From positions 3,906,001 to 3,970,000 of the forward strand of contig OY730172.1 of the NCBI GenBank assembly GCA_963422465.1: a DNA stretch of 64,000 nt, written 5' to 3'. Both the position numbers and the translations under genes were made by a program. Positions 20,080 to 31,499 of this stretch are shown here, in pieces. Position 1 is the first letter of the stretch, and each line of letters opens with the position of its first letter. The DNA comes from Lichina pygmaea (taxonomy: Eukaryota > Ascomycota > Lichinomycetes > Lichinales > Lichinaceae). The notes beneath the pieces were generated by a model, which worked only from the letters and a program-made list of their open reading frames with translations, was not told the DNA's origin and made no database searches.

Positions 20080-22994
20080 ACATATCCATTGGTTTATCTC
20101 CATACTGTACCGCCCACGCCAAATATGAGGGATGCAGAAATTCGCTATGCTGGCTTAGAGCGAAGGAGATGTATTTAGTCTGGGCTCGTTTCGCGCAGCT
20201 TGAAAGCGTTGCATACCACCACTTCATCCTGTGCGCCCTTGGAACGCCAAAGGAGCTGGCTCGGCCTCGTTCGCTTCTATCGCTGTTCTATTTGAGCGCA
20301 GCAGTTTGCTCTGAATCAGCCGGTGTTGCACTACGTTACGGGGTACTTTTGCTCGCATGCAACTCGCATGTCTCGGTTCAGAACACCTGCGAAAGTCGCT
20401 CAGGGTACGCATGGATCTACACGAGTACGTTACGTTACGTACGCCAGAAAGGGCAAAGGGCGACGAATTCAGTGGTTTCGACTTCATCTTCCAGACGCTG
20501 TTCCCAGGAATCGCCGGGACGCCTTCGAGAACGGTGGGCATGATCTTCCACTGCTGCGCAGCTCAGGTCGAGAGATGATTTGGCCTCGAGACCGTCGTCA
20601 CGTCGATCAGTGGTCCAACCGGGAGCCTCAAACAGGTTGTCCGTTGATATTCGAGCCATCAAGGCACGCGAGATTGGCAACATCCGTGTGCCAGGAATAT
20701 CAGACGGAGGAATCATTTCAAGGTCTGATGTCGTCAAGCAATCCCTACTCATCGTGACATTTTCAACGGTCAGCTCAACATCACCAATCTACAGTGTCGT
20801 TTGACGTTACGTAGCGTACGAACGAACCCAAGAGAAAGATCTCCGGTTCAAAGATGCCTCCGCATCCATCAACTTCACTATCTACGTAGAGGGGAGTTTG
20901 AACCGGAGAGCAACGGTGAGACAACCACACCACAGAGGGAGACGCTAAGACAACACAGACACGGCTAGACTGGATGGGAATCAATATGCTGAGCCGTGGG
21001 GGATGCCCTGACTCTCCAGGACCCTTGGCTATAGGCGGTCGAGAACAATGTATTGATTCCTGACCACTTCCTAGTCTCCTCAGGACATGCCTGTGCCGTC
21101 TCGCCATTGCACCTTCCTGCCGGAGGGTAGTAGACGCCTCGACACTAGCCACGTATGTACGTACTACTGTAGCTCAACAATGATCTTGTCCCACATGACC
21201 TCACGATCTCCACAACTCTCAACGTTACTTGTTACGGTACTACCGACGTGTCTGATTCATACATGGAAGTTGAAGAGTGCGTAGAGAAGCAATGGTCCGG
21301 ACAAGGAAGACCGGGAGCCTCGGGAGCGAGCAGCCCCAGAAGCTCTTGGTACGGTAGGGGGGGGGGGGCTCCAGGATCGGGCAGCAGCCCCGGGAGCTCC
21401 TTGAAGGCACTTCTTGCCTTCTGTCGGACTGTAGATATTTTCTAGATCCATTCATCCATTGTTTGATAGATCCAGGCTACGGCCGAGTAGAGCGACTGTC
21501 TATATCGTTACGCCCCTTTGTGGGTCGGAAGAGGGATCAATGCAAACAGTTGATTCTACTCTTCCTGCTCCTTGACAAAGAGAGTAGTACAACGTAGATT
21601 TCTTTGGAAGTTGGAGTACAGCGGAGAATTGTATCTACAGCTCACAAACAAGGTAGAAAAATCAGAGAGGCTGGTAATACGTACAAAGGCAGAGAATCCT
21701 TAGAGACTACCGGTAGACCGGAGTGCTAGATCTCCATGAGAAATGACGATACCGTCGGTGTCGAGGGGCAGGTGGGGCAAGACCATCGCCGAGCTGTCAC
21801 GCACAGGTATGGTCCCAGCCCATGTTTCAGTCTTCAGCAATCGCTCCTGAGCGAAGACTCTTCACTTCCCTCCAAGGTGACCTCCCACCTGACAGTCTTC
21901 TTTCTCGAGCGTCGTTCACGCTCATCAGAAAAAATTCGTGCGGTAATCCATACCAGAGATCGTCTCCGAGTTTTCGCTCACCGAACTCCTATCGAAGCTG
22001 GCCGAGTAGCTCGAGCTCAGTGGCGAGCGATCCGCTGACACTCGATAGAAGATCAAGAAGAGCCGCATCGTCCTTGAGCGACTCGGCTCAGGAACGAAAG
22101 CGTCTGCGGAACACAGACTGCATGTACAGTTAGGTAGCGCCAAGCACATGTGGGGGGTTTTCTCCTCGCTAGTTGACCTGTACGTACTGTAGTACATACG
22201 GTACGTAGACCGCAGGCAGGTCTAGATGGCTCAGGCCACGCGCGCCACGCTAATTTTAAGCTCCGAGTTGCGGCGTGTTCGACGTCACGCACGTTCTGGT
22301 ACGGGAGGTACGGTGGCACGACAAAAGTCTGTGTACGACCCCATACAAAATCAACTTTGGGTCCGTCCATGCAGTTCCTGGTAATGCGACTTCAGCATCG
22401 CGGAGAATTGTCTGTGCTGTCACATTACTTATGACGATTGCGACGGACAGCGTGTAAGGGTGTACACAGACTTGTGTCGTGACGGTGTACGTACGTAGTG
22501 CAGTGTACGTGACGTACTTTAGGCTTCATCGGACCTAACTGGAGAAGGGAACACCGCCCGAGTTGCAATCAAACAACCTCGTAGGAATCTCCAAGCGTCT
22601 GTACTCGACATTGCACGGTAGGTTCTTGTCGAACGGTCAAGCGACTGGTCAGCGTGCGGCGTCAGCGTCGTACGGAAGAGGCTCCCTTTCACGGTCAAAG
22701 GTGCATAGAGCGTAGAATGTGATCTCGATCATGATGGCAGTCAGGCTAGCGAAGAGTCTATATACAGATAAGCGAGCCGCCACCCGTGGTGTGGCGAGAG
22801 AGAGCGAAGTCTAACACCCCCAAGCCAGACGTCTAATATACATAAAAATTCTCTTCTTCTCGACGTGACCTCGGCTCTACCAGTGAGTGGGGAGTCTTGT
22901 ACAAATAGGGTGTTCTGCGAAAGTGATGGTCACTCCTAGAAACTCCAGTACTTACGTACTTACAGTACGTACGTACGTACCGGTATGCTCAGCG
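20080..22994. other. Gene-poor spacer downstream of PAT1
   Basis: No gene can be supported. Short open frames on both strands (for example 20435-20752 on the minus strand and 21822-22133 on the plus strand) have no recognisable domain. The stretch has imperfect GGGAGC/CAGCCCC repeats and an 11-G run near 21359-21370, and several TACGTAC clusters (20430, 21155, 22180-22210, 22480-22515, 22955-22981). Confidence 0.45.
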
Positions 22995-23522
22995 ATGCCC
23001 CCTTTACCGGACGCACACCCCTATTCTGTACGCAGACCCCGGCTAGCGTTGCTGTATGCACACCCCCTGGATGTGTACAGTTGCAAGCGTTACCTCTGAT
23101 GCCCCCTCCCCAACATCTCCAGTGCCATCTCTGGCACAATCTCCGATGGAATCCCTGGACCCTGTGATGCCTGTGGTCCTGATGTCTGGACCTGCTGCTG
23201 GCCTCCCACTGGACCGTGATCGTGCCCATGTCCATGGCCCTAACCCTGACCCCAAGCTCTGCCTCGGCCCTGTCCCCCTCCCCTTCCCTACTTGACAATC
23301 TCAAAATATGACGGATTTCAGCACGTAGATTGGTCACTTCGATGAGCGCTTTAATGTCTGGGTAGACCCCGGCCGGTGCTGGCTCAAGCACGGTGAGTAG
23401 TCACTGTAGTCTAGCGACAGCGACAGTACATATCCAGGGGGTGTGCGTACAGCAACGCTACGGTAGTGGGGTTGTGCGTACAGAAAGGTTAGGGCTGTGC
23501 GACCAGTAAAGAGGGGTGTGCG
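22995..23522. mobile_element. Small foldback/MITE-like element
   Basis: Two inverted arms bracket about 350 bp. The inner core TAGCGTTGCTGTA-y-GCACACCCCCTGGAT (23044-23072) matches the reverse complement of 23432-23460 at 28 of 29 positions. Outside it both arms repeat looser CTGTACGCA..ACCCC and TTTACYGG-x-CGCACA words. On the minus strand the interior reads as a protein tail (frames at about 23310-23395 and 23092-23235), ending at a stop at 23090-23092 inside one arm. This looks like a deletion derivative of a larger transposon. Target duplication and family are not determined. Confidence 0.55.
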
Positions 23523-25990
23523 ACCCTACTTCGTACCTCGTACTTCGACCTCGACCTCAAGGCGTCACTCAAAGGGGATTTTGAACCGAAGGGCTAGCCT
23601 TGCTTAAGCTTAACTTACCGGCAAGATCTACGGTACGTACGTACGGAGTACGTACGTAGTACATACCGTAGCGAGGCTGCCGGCCTGCGAGGCACGAAGG
23701 AACTTTGTACGTACAGTAACTACGACGGTTGTCGAATATCTTTCCCCCAGTTGTGCCCGCCGACGTCGTACGGAAGCACGTACCATACGTTACTAGCACC
23801 ACCGCCGCGCATCCAGATCTGGCCGAAGTCGGGGCAGATGATGCTTGCTGAATTGTTACCGGTCGTGCCAGTGTGCTCGCAGTAGCGCGAGCAGCCACGT
23901 CTTCTTCTCTTCCGTCCGAAGCCATGCCGGGCCTCTCCGCTGTCAGTTGGACGCCATCTACGTCTTACCGGTACCGTACGGTATCGGGTCCATGGCGCCA
24001 CGGGCCAGCCCAACTCCCGCTCGGTCTGGCACTCACTCAGCTGCGTACTATCCCGTTCTTGGCGGCTCACATCCGGACACATGTCAGCATTTAGATGGAG
24101 TGCGGAGCGGTCGGTCTCTGTGGTTATCGCGCACTTGGGAACCTTCATGCGACGGCCACGCGTTCGTTGGATCACCATCCGCAGGAAAACCATCGTCGGC
24201 TTGCCGTGTGAACCGAGGGACACCGGCTCAGCTATGCGCGCCACTCCCCCACCCCCACCCGCGGGAAAAAGGGTCTGGAGCCGCAGTACTTACGCAGCGC
24301 ACCACCATCACTCCTCATTCTTACGCATGCAGCGTGCCCTGGCGTGGTGTGACTCTATCAGCATGATACGCTAACTACGTATGTATAGCAACTGATGCCA
24401 CTACTAGCTTTATGTACGCCTCGTACAAACCTACATGGGGCACTGATCTAACGGGATCACTAGCCCCCCTAGGCGAGCAACGGCCAACAGAACGATTGGG
24501 AAGAAGGCGTACCTTTCTATCGGGTGACCGTTGCACTCGGAGAGACTGAGATCCTTGAGCTCAACGCTCGAGGGAGCGAGCCCGGGCTCTGACATGTTCT
24601 TTTGCCGATCAGCAGTTCCAGAGGCCAAATACAAGCGTCCTTGGAGGATGTCAGCATCTTCATCGGAGGAAATGATTTTGTCAGCCCTCTGCTTTTGAGA
24701 TCCAGGGATCATCCTTGATGATGACGCCAGTTATTCGTTCCGCGTTCCTGCTTGTAACAGCGTGCTGTTGGTCGTGACGGAAGCGTCTCCACGCGGAGAA
24801 TGAGATCTGCTCGTTGGCTGGGCGTCGTGCTGTCCTGATCCAGCTTGGACGCACAGTCGCCGCTGGGTCGTTCGAGCACGAGCGTCCTTTCAACAGCTCA
24901 CGAGTTCTGCATGAGAAGCATGAGAAGCATGAGAAGCATGAGAAGACCGGGGTGCGATGCGGCCACTCACCGTCTTGTACCACGGATCTGCTCCGGGCTG
25001 GCCCGGTCGTCTCTGCCGTGCAAAGATGTTGCAGCGTGTCAGGTGCCACCTCGGCTCTACAACATGGGGCTGTCGTTGTCTTTCTCCACAGGATGTGCTC
25101 TCAGCCGGCCAAGCGATGACCGACAGAAGGACCGCAGGCGAGACGTGCTGGGAACCGTTCTCTAGCGTCATTGCAGATGCTTCGTATTCCAGCGTGGCCA
25201 GGTCGACCTGCGCTACTAAATTTGGGAGTACGATATCCGAACTAATTACGGAAATTTCTGTCGAGGTGTATTGACCAACATGAGGTCATGATGTAGGAGA
25301 TGGATGAGGCCTCGCTAACCTGGTCGATCTGCGCTTCTTCAGGAGGCCAATCAGGCATGTTGCTGCACTCCAAGCGACCCGCCCTCAGCATTTCCGAATC
25401 TACCGCGCTAAGGGCTCAAGGCTACCGAAGTTCTCTCGCACGAACTCGCATGTGCTTGCATGCTCACCAAGGGAATGTGGGGGCACAACATTTGGCGGCG
25501 CAGAAGTCTAATCGGACCTCACCGACGAGCTCTTGTCGGCTCAAGAGTTACCGGGCGTGTCTCCTCAGCCTTTGACCGGAGATGTGTTCTTGTCTGGATC
25601 TGGAGAAGGTCTAGACGACGCAACGCCGGGACGAGAGTGGCGCTGCCGCGCCGAACCGTTCTTCTCCTCCTACTGTACGGCAGTTGAGAACGGGTCGACC
25701 GCGCGATGGTAGAGCCATCGTGCGGGAGCCTCCAGCTTCCCCGGACCGTCAACCGTCTTGGCGTCCGCGAATGTTGGTCCGTCTTCGGATGCGGAGCACG
25801 GCCAGTCGGCGGACGGTCACGGATATTGGTCGCATTCTCGGCAAAGATGCGCCGGACAGGCGGACGACGGTCCGAGACAGGAGCCGTGACCAAGGGATGA
25901 TGTCAGGTCAGGCACGCATGAGCTCAGGCTAGGAGAAGACAGCGGCTCCTCCTACCTTCGGACGGCTCTGGGCACATCCATCGACGCGGC
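23523..25990. other. Gene-poor spacer upstream of the galactose oxidase gene
   Basis: No gene is supported. It holds a dense TACGTAC block (23630-23660), a four-fold CATGAGAAG repeat (about 24910-24943) and high-GC frames that overlap on both strands. The minus-strand frame 24431-24712 (93 aa, acidic) is the most protein-like but resembles no family I know. Confidence 0.45.
24910..24943 (+). repeat. 9-bp tandem repeat (CATGAGAAG)
   Basis: Four near-perfect copies in a non-coding stretch. Confidence 0.8.
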
Positions 25991-25993
25991 AGC

Positions 25994-26321
25994 GACTATA
26001 AGATGGTCAAGGACGCCACCATGCCTCGGCGCTTGCTTTGCTCCCTCTCATCCTCCACTCCCTCCTCTCTATTCTGCTTCTACGAGCAGCCTCTTTGGTC
26101 CCTGGGCTTCCTCGACGGCGAGCCGGTGCCCTGGCCACACCTCGGGCAGCAGGGCTTATCAACCTTGCATCGCCTTGCTCGGTCTATCGGTAAGTACATC
26201 TCCGAGTTCGGAACGACACGGACGCAATGTCGACTTTTGTCATGCCCTCGGCCTGGATCCTCCACTCGAAGTCGACCTGCCACACGGCTGACGTACTCCG
26301 AGCGGACGATCAAGGCCCACC
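25994..26321 (+). promoter_or_regulatory. Promoter and leader of the galactose oxidase gene, with a probable leader intron
   Basis: A TATA-like CTATAAGA is at about 25996. A GTAAGTAC donor at 26189 and a CTGACGTACTCCGAG acceptor region ending at 26302 predict an intron of about 114 nt in the 5' leader. The start codon has a good context (CCCACCATG). Confidence 0.45.
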
Positions 26322-28409
26322 ATGTTGCAGGGCTGGGCTGTCGGCATTCTGCTCTGTGCCGTCGTTGGCACGAGGCGGGCCAACGCGATCACCCTTCCGT
26401 ATAGGCCACCCCCTCGGGCAGTCCTTGAGCGCGAAGGACTGCCTGCGGTCGCCGCCGACGAGGAGGCATCCTCTAGGATCGTACCGCTATCCGCGCCGCC
26501 GGCCACGGGGAGCCAGCTCCGCCGGACCGGCTGGACGGCGACGGCCAGCAGCTTCCAGGCTGGCGGGGGCCAACCAGCCAACGCCATCGATGGCGACACC
26601 GGCAGCATCTGGCATAGCCAGTACACCCCTACTTTGCGGCCTCTGCCCCATACCATCACCATCGATATGAAACAGGACTACAACACCATCGGCTTGACCT
26701 ACTTGCCTCGCCAGGATAACAACGGCAACGGAAACATTGGGCAGCACCAGGTCTTCGTGAGCCGCGACGGGACCAACTTCGGATCACCCATCGCCTACGG
26801 AACCTACCGCGATGACAAGGAGCTCAAGGTGACGCCCTGGCAGACGACGGTGGCTCGTTACGTGCGAATCGTCGCCCTCACCGAGGCGGGCAACCGAGGT
26901 CCCTGGGCGACCGCCGCCGATATCAACGTCTGGGGCGTTGGAAGCTTCACGGGCCCGCCAAGCGGTAGCGGGAGATGGGGGCCGACCATCGACTTCCCGA
27001 TCGTGCCTGTCGCGGCGGCGGTGGAGAACGACAGCGGCAACGTTGTGGTGTGGAGCGCCTACGCGGCGGACGATTTTGCCGGAAGCAACGGCGGAACGAC
27101 TCTGACGGCCATCTACAACCCCACCAGCCGCGTCGTCACGCAGCGGACCGTCACCAACACCGGTCACGACATGTTCTGCCCCGGAATCTCGCGAGACGTC
27201 GACGGCCGCCTCGTCGTGACCGGTGGCAGCAACGCGCCGAAGACGAGCATCTACGACTCCGACGGCGATGTCTGGTCGAGCGGGGCGAACATGAAGATCG
27301 GTCGCGGCTACCAGTCGTCCGCGACCTGCTCGGACGGCCGCATCTTCACCGTCGGCGGCTCGTGGAGCGGCGGCCTAGGCGGCAAGGACGGCGAGATATA
27401 CGACCCGGACGCGAACGCCTGGACCCTGCTCTCGGGCACCCCGGTCGCTCCGATGCTGACGGACGACGACGGTGGCATCTTCCGGTCGGACAACCACGCC
27501 TGGCTCTTCGGATGGAAGGACGGATTCGTCTTCCAGGCCGGTCCCAGCAAGGCCATGAACTGGTACGGCACGAGCGGGAGCGGCAGCCGAAGCGGCGCCG
27601 GCGACCGGGCTGCCGACGGCGACGCGATGTGCGGCAACGCCGTCATGTTCGACGCCGTGGCCGGCAAGATCGTGACCATCGGCGGCGCTCCGCACTACGC
27701 CGGATCGGCTGCGGTCTCGACGACGGCGGCGCACGTCATCACCATCAACGGTCCCAACTCAACCGCGACCGTCACCAAGGTCGGTTCGATGTCGTTCAAT
27801 CGCATCTTCGCCAACTCCATCGTGCTTCCGGACGGCCAAGTCTTCGTCGTCGGCGGACAGACCGTGGGCCAGCCCTTCTCGGACGGTGGCGCGCGACTGA
27901 CGCCCGAGATGTTCAACCCGGCGACCAACGCGTTCACGCAGCTGGCGCCCATGGCCGTGCCGCGCACGTACCACAGCGTCGCTCTGCTGCTGCTCGACGG
28001 CACCGTCTTCGTCGGCGGCGGCGGTCTCTGCGGCTCCTGCTCGACCAACCACTTTGACGCGCAGATCTACACGCCCCAGTACCTGCTGAACTCGGACGGG
28101 TCGGCCAGGACGCGGCCGACGATCGACTCGCTGTCGGCGACCAGCGTCGCCGTCGGCAACGGCCTCACCATCAACACCAACTCGGCCATCACGCGCGTCT
28201 CCCTGATCCGGTTCAGCTCGGTCACGCACAGCGTCGACACGGACCAGCGTCGCATGCCGCTGACCCCGACCTCGGTCGGCACCAACAGCTACCGCGTCAC
28301 CATCCCCGGCGATTCGGGCGTCGCCCTGCCGGGCGCCTGGATGGTCTTTGTCATCAACTCGGCGGGCGTGCCCAGCGTCGCCAAGAGTATTCAGATCCGG
28401 CCGTCTTGA
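26322..28409 (+). CDS. Secreted galactose oxidase (AA5_2) with CBM32
   Basis: A copper-radical enzyme that oxidises C6 of galactose to the aldehyde and releases H2O2. The coding frame is one exon of 695 aa. Residues 1-22 are a signal peptide (hydrophobic GILLCAVVG, then AxA), followed by a propeptide of about 45 residues. A CBM32/discoidin domain (about 70-210) precedes a seven-bladed Kelch beta-propeller and a C-terminal domain. All active-site residues are visible: Cys286 (DMFCPGIS), Tyr330 (GRGYQSS), Trp348 (GGSWSGG), Tyr550-His551 (RTYHSV) and His636 (SVTHSVD). Their spacing (44, 18, 202, 1, 85) is close to that known for Fusarium GaoA (44, 18, 205, 1, 85). Cys-Tyr would form the thioether cofactor. 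Close similarity to the Fusarium type and the lack of coding introns raise the question of transfer. Confidence 0.94.
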   Translation: MLQGWAVGILLCAVVGTRRANAITLPYRPPPRAVLEREGLPAVAADEEASSRIVPLSAPPATGSQLRRTGWTATASSFQAGGGQPANAIDGDTGSIWHSQYTPTLRPLPHTITIDMKQDYNTIGLTYLPRQDNNGNGNIGQHQVFVSRDGTNFGSPIAYGTYRDDKELKVTPWQTTVARYVRIVALTEAGNRGPWATAADINVWGVGSFTGPPSGSGRWGPTIDFPIVPVAAAVENDSGNVVVWSAYAADDFAGSNGGTTLTAIYNPTSRVVTQRTVTNTGHDMFCPGISRDVDGRLVVTGGSNAPKTSIYDSDGDVWSSGANMKIGRGYQSSATCSDGRIFTVGGSWSGGLGGKDGEIYDPDANAWTLLSGTPVAPMLTDDDGGIFRSDNHAWLFGWKDGFVFQAGPSKAMNWYGTSGSGSRSGAGDRAADGDAMCGNAVMFDAVAGKIVTIGGAPHYAGSAAVSTTAAHVITINGPNSTATVTKVGSMSFNRIFANSIVLPDGQVFVVGGQTVGQPFSDGGARLTPEMFNPATNAFTQLAPMAVPRTYHSVALLLLDGTVFVGGGGLCGSCSTNHFDAQIYTPQYLLNSDGSARTRPTIDSLSATSVAVGNGLTINTNSAITRVSLIRFSSVTHSVDTDQRRMPLTPTSVGTNSYRVTIPGDSGVALPGAWMVFVINSAGVPSVAKSIQIRPS

Positions 28410-29173
28410 TCTGTGGTCGTTGGATTCACGGTCGATCCTAATTTTAATCAGCTCCTTTCTCCGTCCCATCCCATCCCATCCTATCCTATTCTGTCCCATT
28501 TCAAAAAAAGGGGCAATGTTGATTGATCTGTCAAGTCCGCCGAATTCTCCATACTCTCCACCAACCCCTCTTAATACTCCCGGGCTCTTCTTCTTCTTCT
28601 TCTTCTCTTCTTGTCCCTCTCTCTCTAATCCTACCCTATACCTGGTACATTGTACATTGAAATGAACGTTTATGCTAAGTAGTCATGGTGTTACATACCT
28701 TTTCCCCCTTCCCTCTGCACCACCAATCACCTTTCAGAAATCCAATAATTGAGTACTTTTCCCATGATACTTGTCTACCATGCAGTGCCACTTGTAATAT
28801 CAATGCCAAATAACAAGCGAGACATGCTTCCCCACTCAGCTTCTCCAAAAAAAGATTTCTCTACTCAGAGCCTGTCTTCTTTCCCCTCTCTCCCTCTCTC
28901 CTCTCTCCAAAAGAACAGAATCTTTGCACAACAATCTGTACAAACCGCACTCTATGATCCTTGTTCAGCAAGTCTTGGATCGATATCCATCCCATCTAGG
29001 ACAATTCAGCTGATTCGATGTACTCATCTCCTTGGCTTTTTTTTTTTTTTTACTTCTTGTCTCCACCAACATACGATCGGTCCATCCTCTTATAACGTAG
29101 CTTTGTACTGGGTGGTATCAGCCTCAAGTTTCTGACTGCTGCTCACTCAGTCATGAAAAAAAAATTTAATAGG

Positions 29174-29230
<57 letters not shown>

Positions 29231-30160
29231 GGGACAGATGGGAGAGATCACGAGAGGAGATGATAAGAGAGAGCAAGAAAAAAAAACCCCCCAGAAAAGT
29301 GAGTTGAGACGATAGCCCCGAGCCCGTACGTACATGTACAGCTCTGCCGTGAGTTGGATGACACAAGTCTCGCAAGTCTATCCATCTTATTCCCAACTCT
29401 TATAAGTATCTCCAATCCCATCTTCATCCCCCATCCACTCCCACCCCCATCATATGTCACATATCACACCCAAGTCACCCGCCATCCAGCAGCACTCACA
29501 TGTGATTAAATCTTCAAAGAGTAATCATGCACTAAAGTTGTCTTCTGCAAGGACCTTGTATATATCTCGCCGGCCTAGCACTGCTGCAGTAGGAGAACAT
29601 GCAGTACAGCGCATTGGTCGATGTTTGGAAGTATACGCTGGGGAGAATGTCCCGGGGAGTTCGTTGCATGCTGGGAAGTACGGTACATGCTGTGGAGTAC
29701 TCTCACGACTACTGTCACGTACAGAGGTGATTGTATTGCATGTCTGGACTGTCGTTCTGGAGCCTTGTCACCGATGGAGCTAAGCTTGGGTCATCACGGA
29801 CAGTATAGGACATGGAAAGTACCCCTGCGCACGGTGTATGTAAGGACAAGGTGTGGGGAGTACTAGGCGCGGAAAGGACGAGGCACGAAGAAGCCTCAAG
29901 CCGGCCGGCGCAGAGAAGGTGGTGGAGAGGGTGTTCAGAGAACAGATGATGAGTCACGGTAGCATAGGTCAGGGACGATCGTTCAGATGTTCATCGGAGA
30001 GGTGGCACGCGGACCAGACGTCATTTGCTCTGTTGCATTGTTCCTGGAGGGGAGAAATGATATTGCTCGCCACGGGTCTCGTGCCAACAAAGACAGTATC
30101 CAGAGCGTGTGGGTTGATCTGGGAGCGACGGCAGAGAGGGCGAGTGGAGATCAGATCGGG
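28410..30160. other. Spacer between convergent galactose oxidase and LEA1 genes
   Basis: No gene seen. It contains pyrimidine-rich sequence with TTC runs (28585-28625), a 15-T run (29037-29051), a GAT microsatellite (about 29173-29231) and a TACGTACATGTAC cluster near 29325. Confidence 0.55.
29173..29231. repeat. (GAT)n microsatellite
   Basis: About nineteen uninterrupted TGA/GAT units. Confidence 0.92.
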
Positions 30161-31499
30161 TCAAGACGGTATTCTGCCCTCGTTGATCTCCTTCTCGAGC
30201 CGAGAAATCTCCTGCAGGCTCTTCGCGTTCCGGATCATCTCCTCGACGTGCTTCCGTTCCTCGTCCGTGAGCTTGATGCGCTGTTGCGTCTTGCTCACCG
30301 GTCCTGCGGACGAAGAGGAGAGGGGATGGCCGTTCGCGGCCGATGACGAGCCCAGCGAAGGGATGTCGAAGGTGCGCGATTGAACGCCCATGATCTGTGT
30401 TCACGTCTCGTCAGTGACAGTGTTCCTGGCCGACGGAGCGCGCGAAGGTAGCCATCGGCCGAGAGAGATGCAGGGAAGATGAGCTGTAGATAGACCGCTG
30501 GAGGTCTTTGCTCGCCGACAGATGGGTTCTTGGCTGACCTTGGATGCCAGGGCCGACGGTTCATCTGCCGTGCCGAACAGCTCCGTTGCTCGCCTCCGTT
30601 CGACATCCTTGACTTTCTGATAGTCGAAGAAACGCACGGACGGACATCGCCAGATGACCCAGTATCGATAGTTCTGATATGCACAGCCCATCAAACATCG
30701 TTAGCCACATCCACGTAAAATCGAGGCACATGCCCCGTCCGTTCAACGTTCGAGGTCTAGACAGAATCCGAAGAATCAGACAATCGTCTCAGAGAAGACC
30801 AGGAACTGCGCACCTCTGAAAAAACATAAGACTGGAGAGACGACCGAGGGCGAGATCTTACCTCCTTCGCAGCAACAGGGTTCTCGCACAGCACGAGATG
30901 GATCAGCCTCCGGAATCCACGCAGCGCGTCCAGATCCGCCAGCTCCGCCAGGTTGTTCGACGTCAAGACCAGCGCGGTCAAGTTCGGAATCGAGTTCGAC
31001 AGGGTCGGTTGGATGTTCGACACGCGGTTTCTCGCCAGCAACAGCGTCCGCAGCCGAGGAAACAATGGGAAATTCGAGAGCGAATTGATGTCGTTGTCGG
31101 TGAAATCGATGGCATCGTGGTCCTGGTTGGCAAGTGTCAGCTGCTGATGGGGGTAGATGTAGTAGATGAAGCTATTGGATCCGAATGATGGTATATGATA
31201 GAAGTGATATAGCAATCCCATGGTGTTGCTGAGAAAGCTCCAGACATGGGAAGCTCACCTTTGCAATTCCTAGATTCTCAATCGCGGGTATCTTGTGACC
31301 TGTGCACAGACGCCCTCGTCAGTCCTCGCTGCATCATCCTCAACCGGCACCCCCCCATAGCCCCAGAACGAGCCTTCCAGAGAGCCTCCGCGGAGAAAGC
31401 ACGACAGAACAAGACCACACCTCTCAGATCCAGCTCCCTCTCCTTCATCGGGTTCAAGTACGACAACGAGTCGTTGATGAGCTCTGTCGTGAGACGCAT
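30161..31499 (-). CDS. U2 snRNP A' protein (Lea1/SNRPA1)
   Basis: A leucine-rich-repeat protein that, with B''/Msl1, binds stem-loop IV of U2 snRNA and supports branch-site recognition. Exons are 31499-31421, 31299-31259, 31122-30862, 30673-30539 and 30394-30161, giving 249 aa, a normal size. The start MRLTTELINDSLSYLNP is typical. LRR motifs follow (IPAIENLGIA, IDFTDNDINSLSNFPLFPRL, LLLARNRVSNI, LTALVLTSNNLAEL, LIHLVLCENPV). The LRR cap reads NYRYWVIWRCPSVRFFDYQKV. The tail is acidic and helical (LTDEERKHVEEMIRNAKSL). All introns keep phase. The 3' end faces the galactose oxidase gene. Confidence 0.95.

Noticed and set aside
20435-20752. 105-aa minus-strand frame in the spacer after PAT1
   Set aside because: No domain, no splice partners, and overlapped by frames in other phases; not supported as a gene.
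22960-23391. 143-aa minus-strand frame within the foldback element taken as a gene
   Set aside because: It runs through one inverted arm and looks like a remnant rather than a complete gene; kept only as part of the mobile element.
26975-28057. 360-aa plus-strand frame inside the galactose oxidase gene, and 246-aa minus-strand frame at 27759-28499
   Set aside because: Arg-rich low-complexity shadows of a high-GC gene whose real frame has a full domain and catalytic set.
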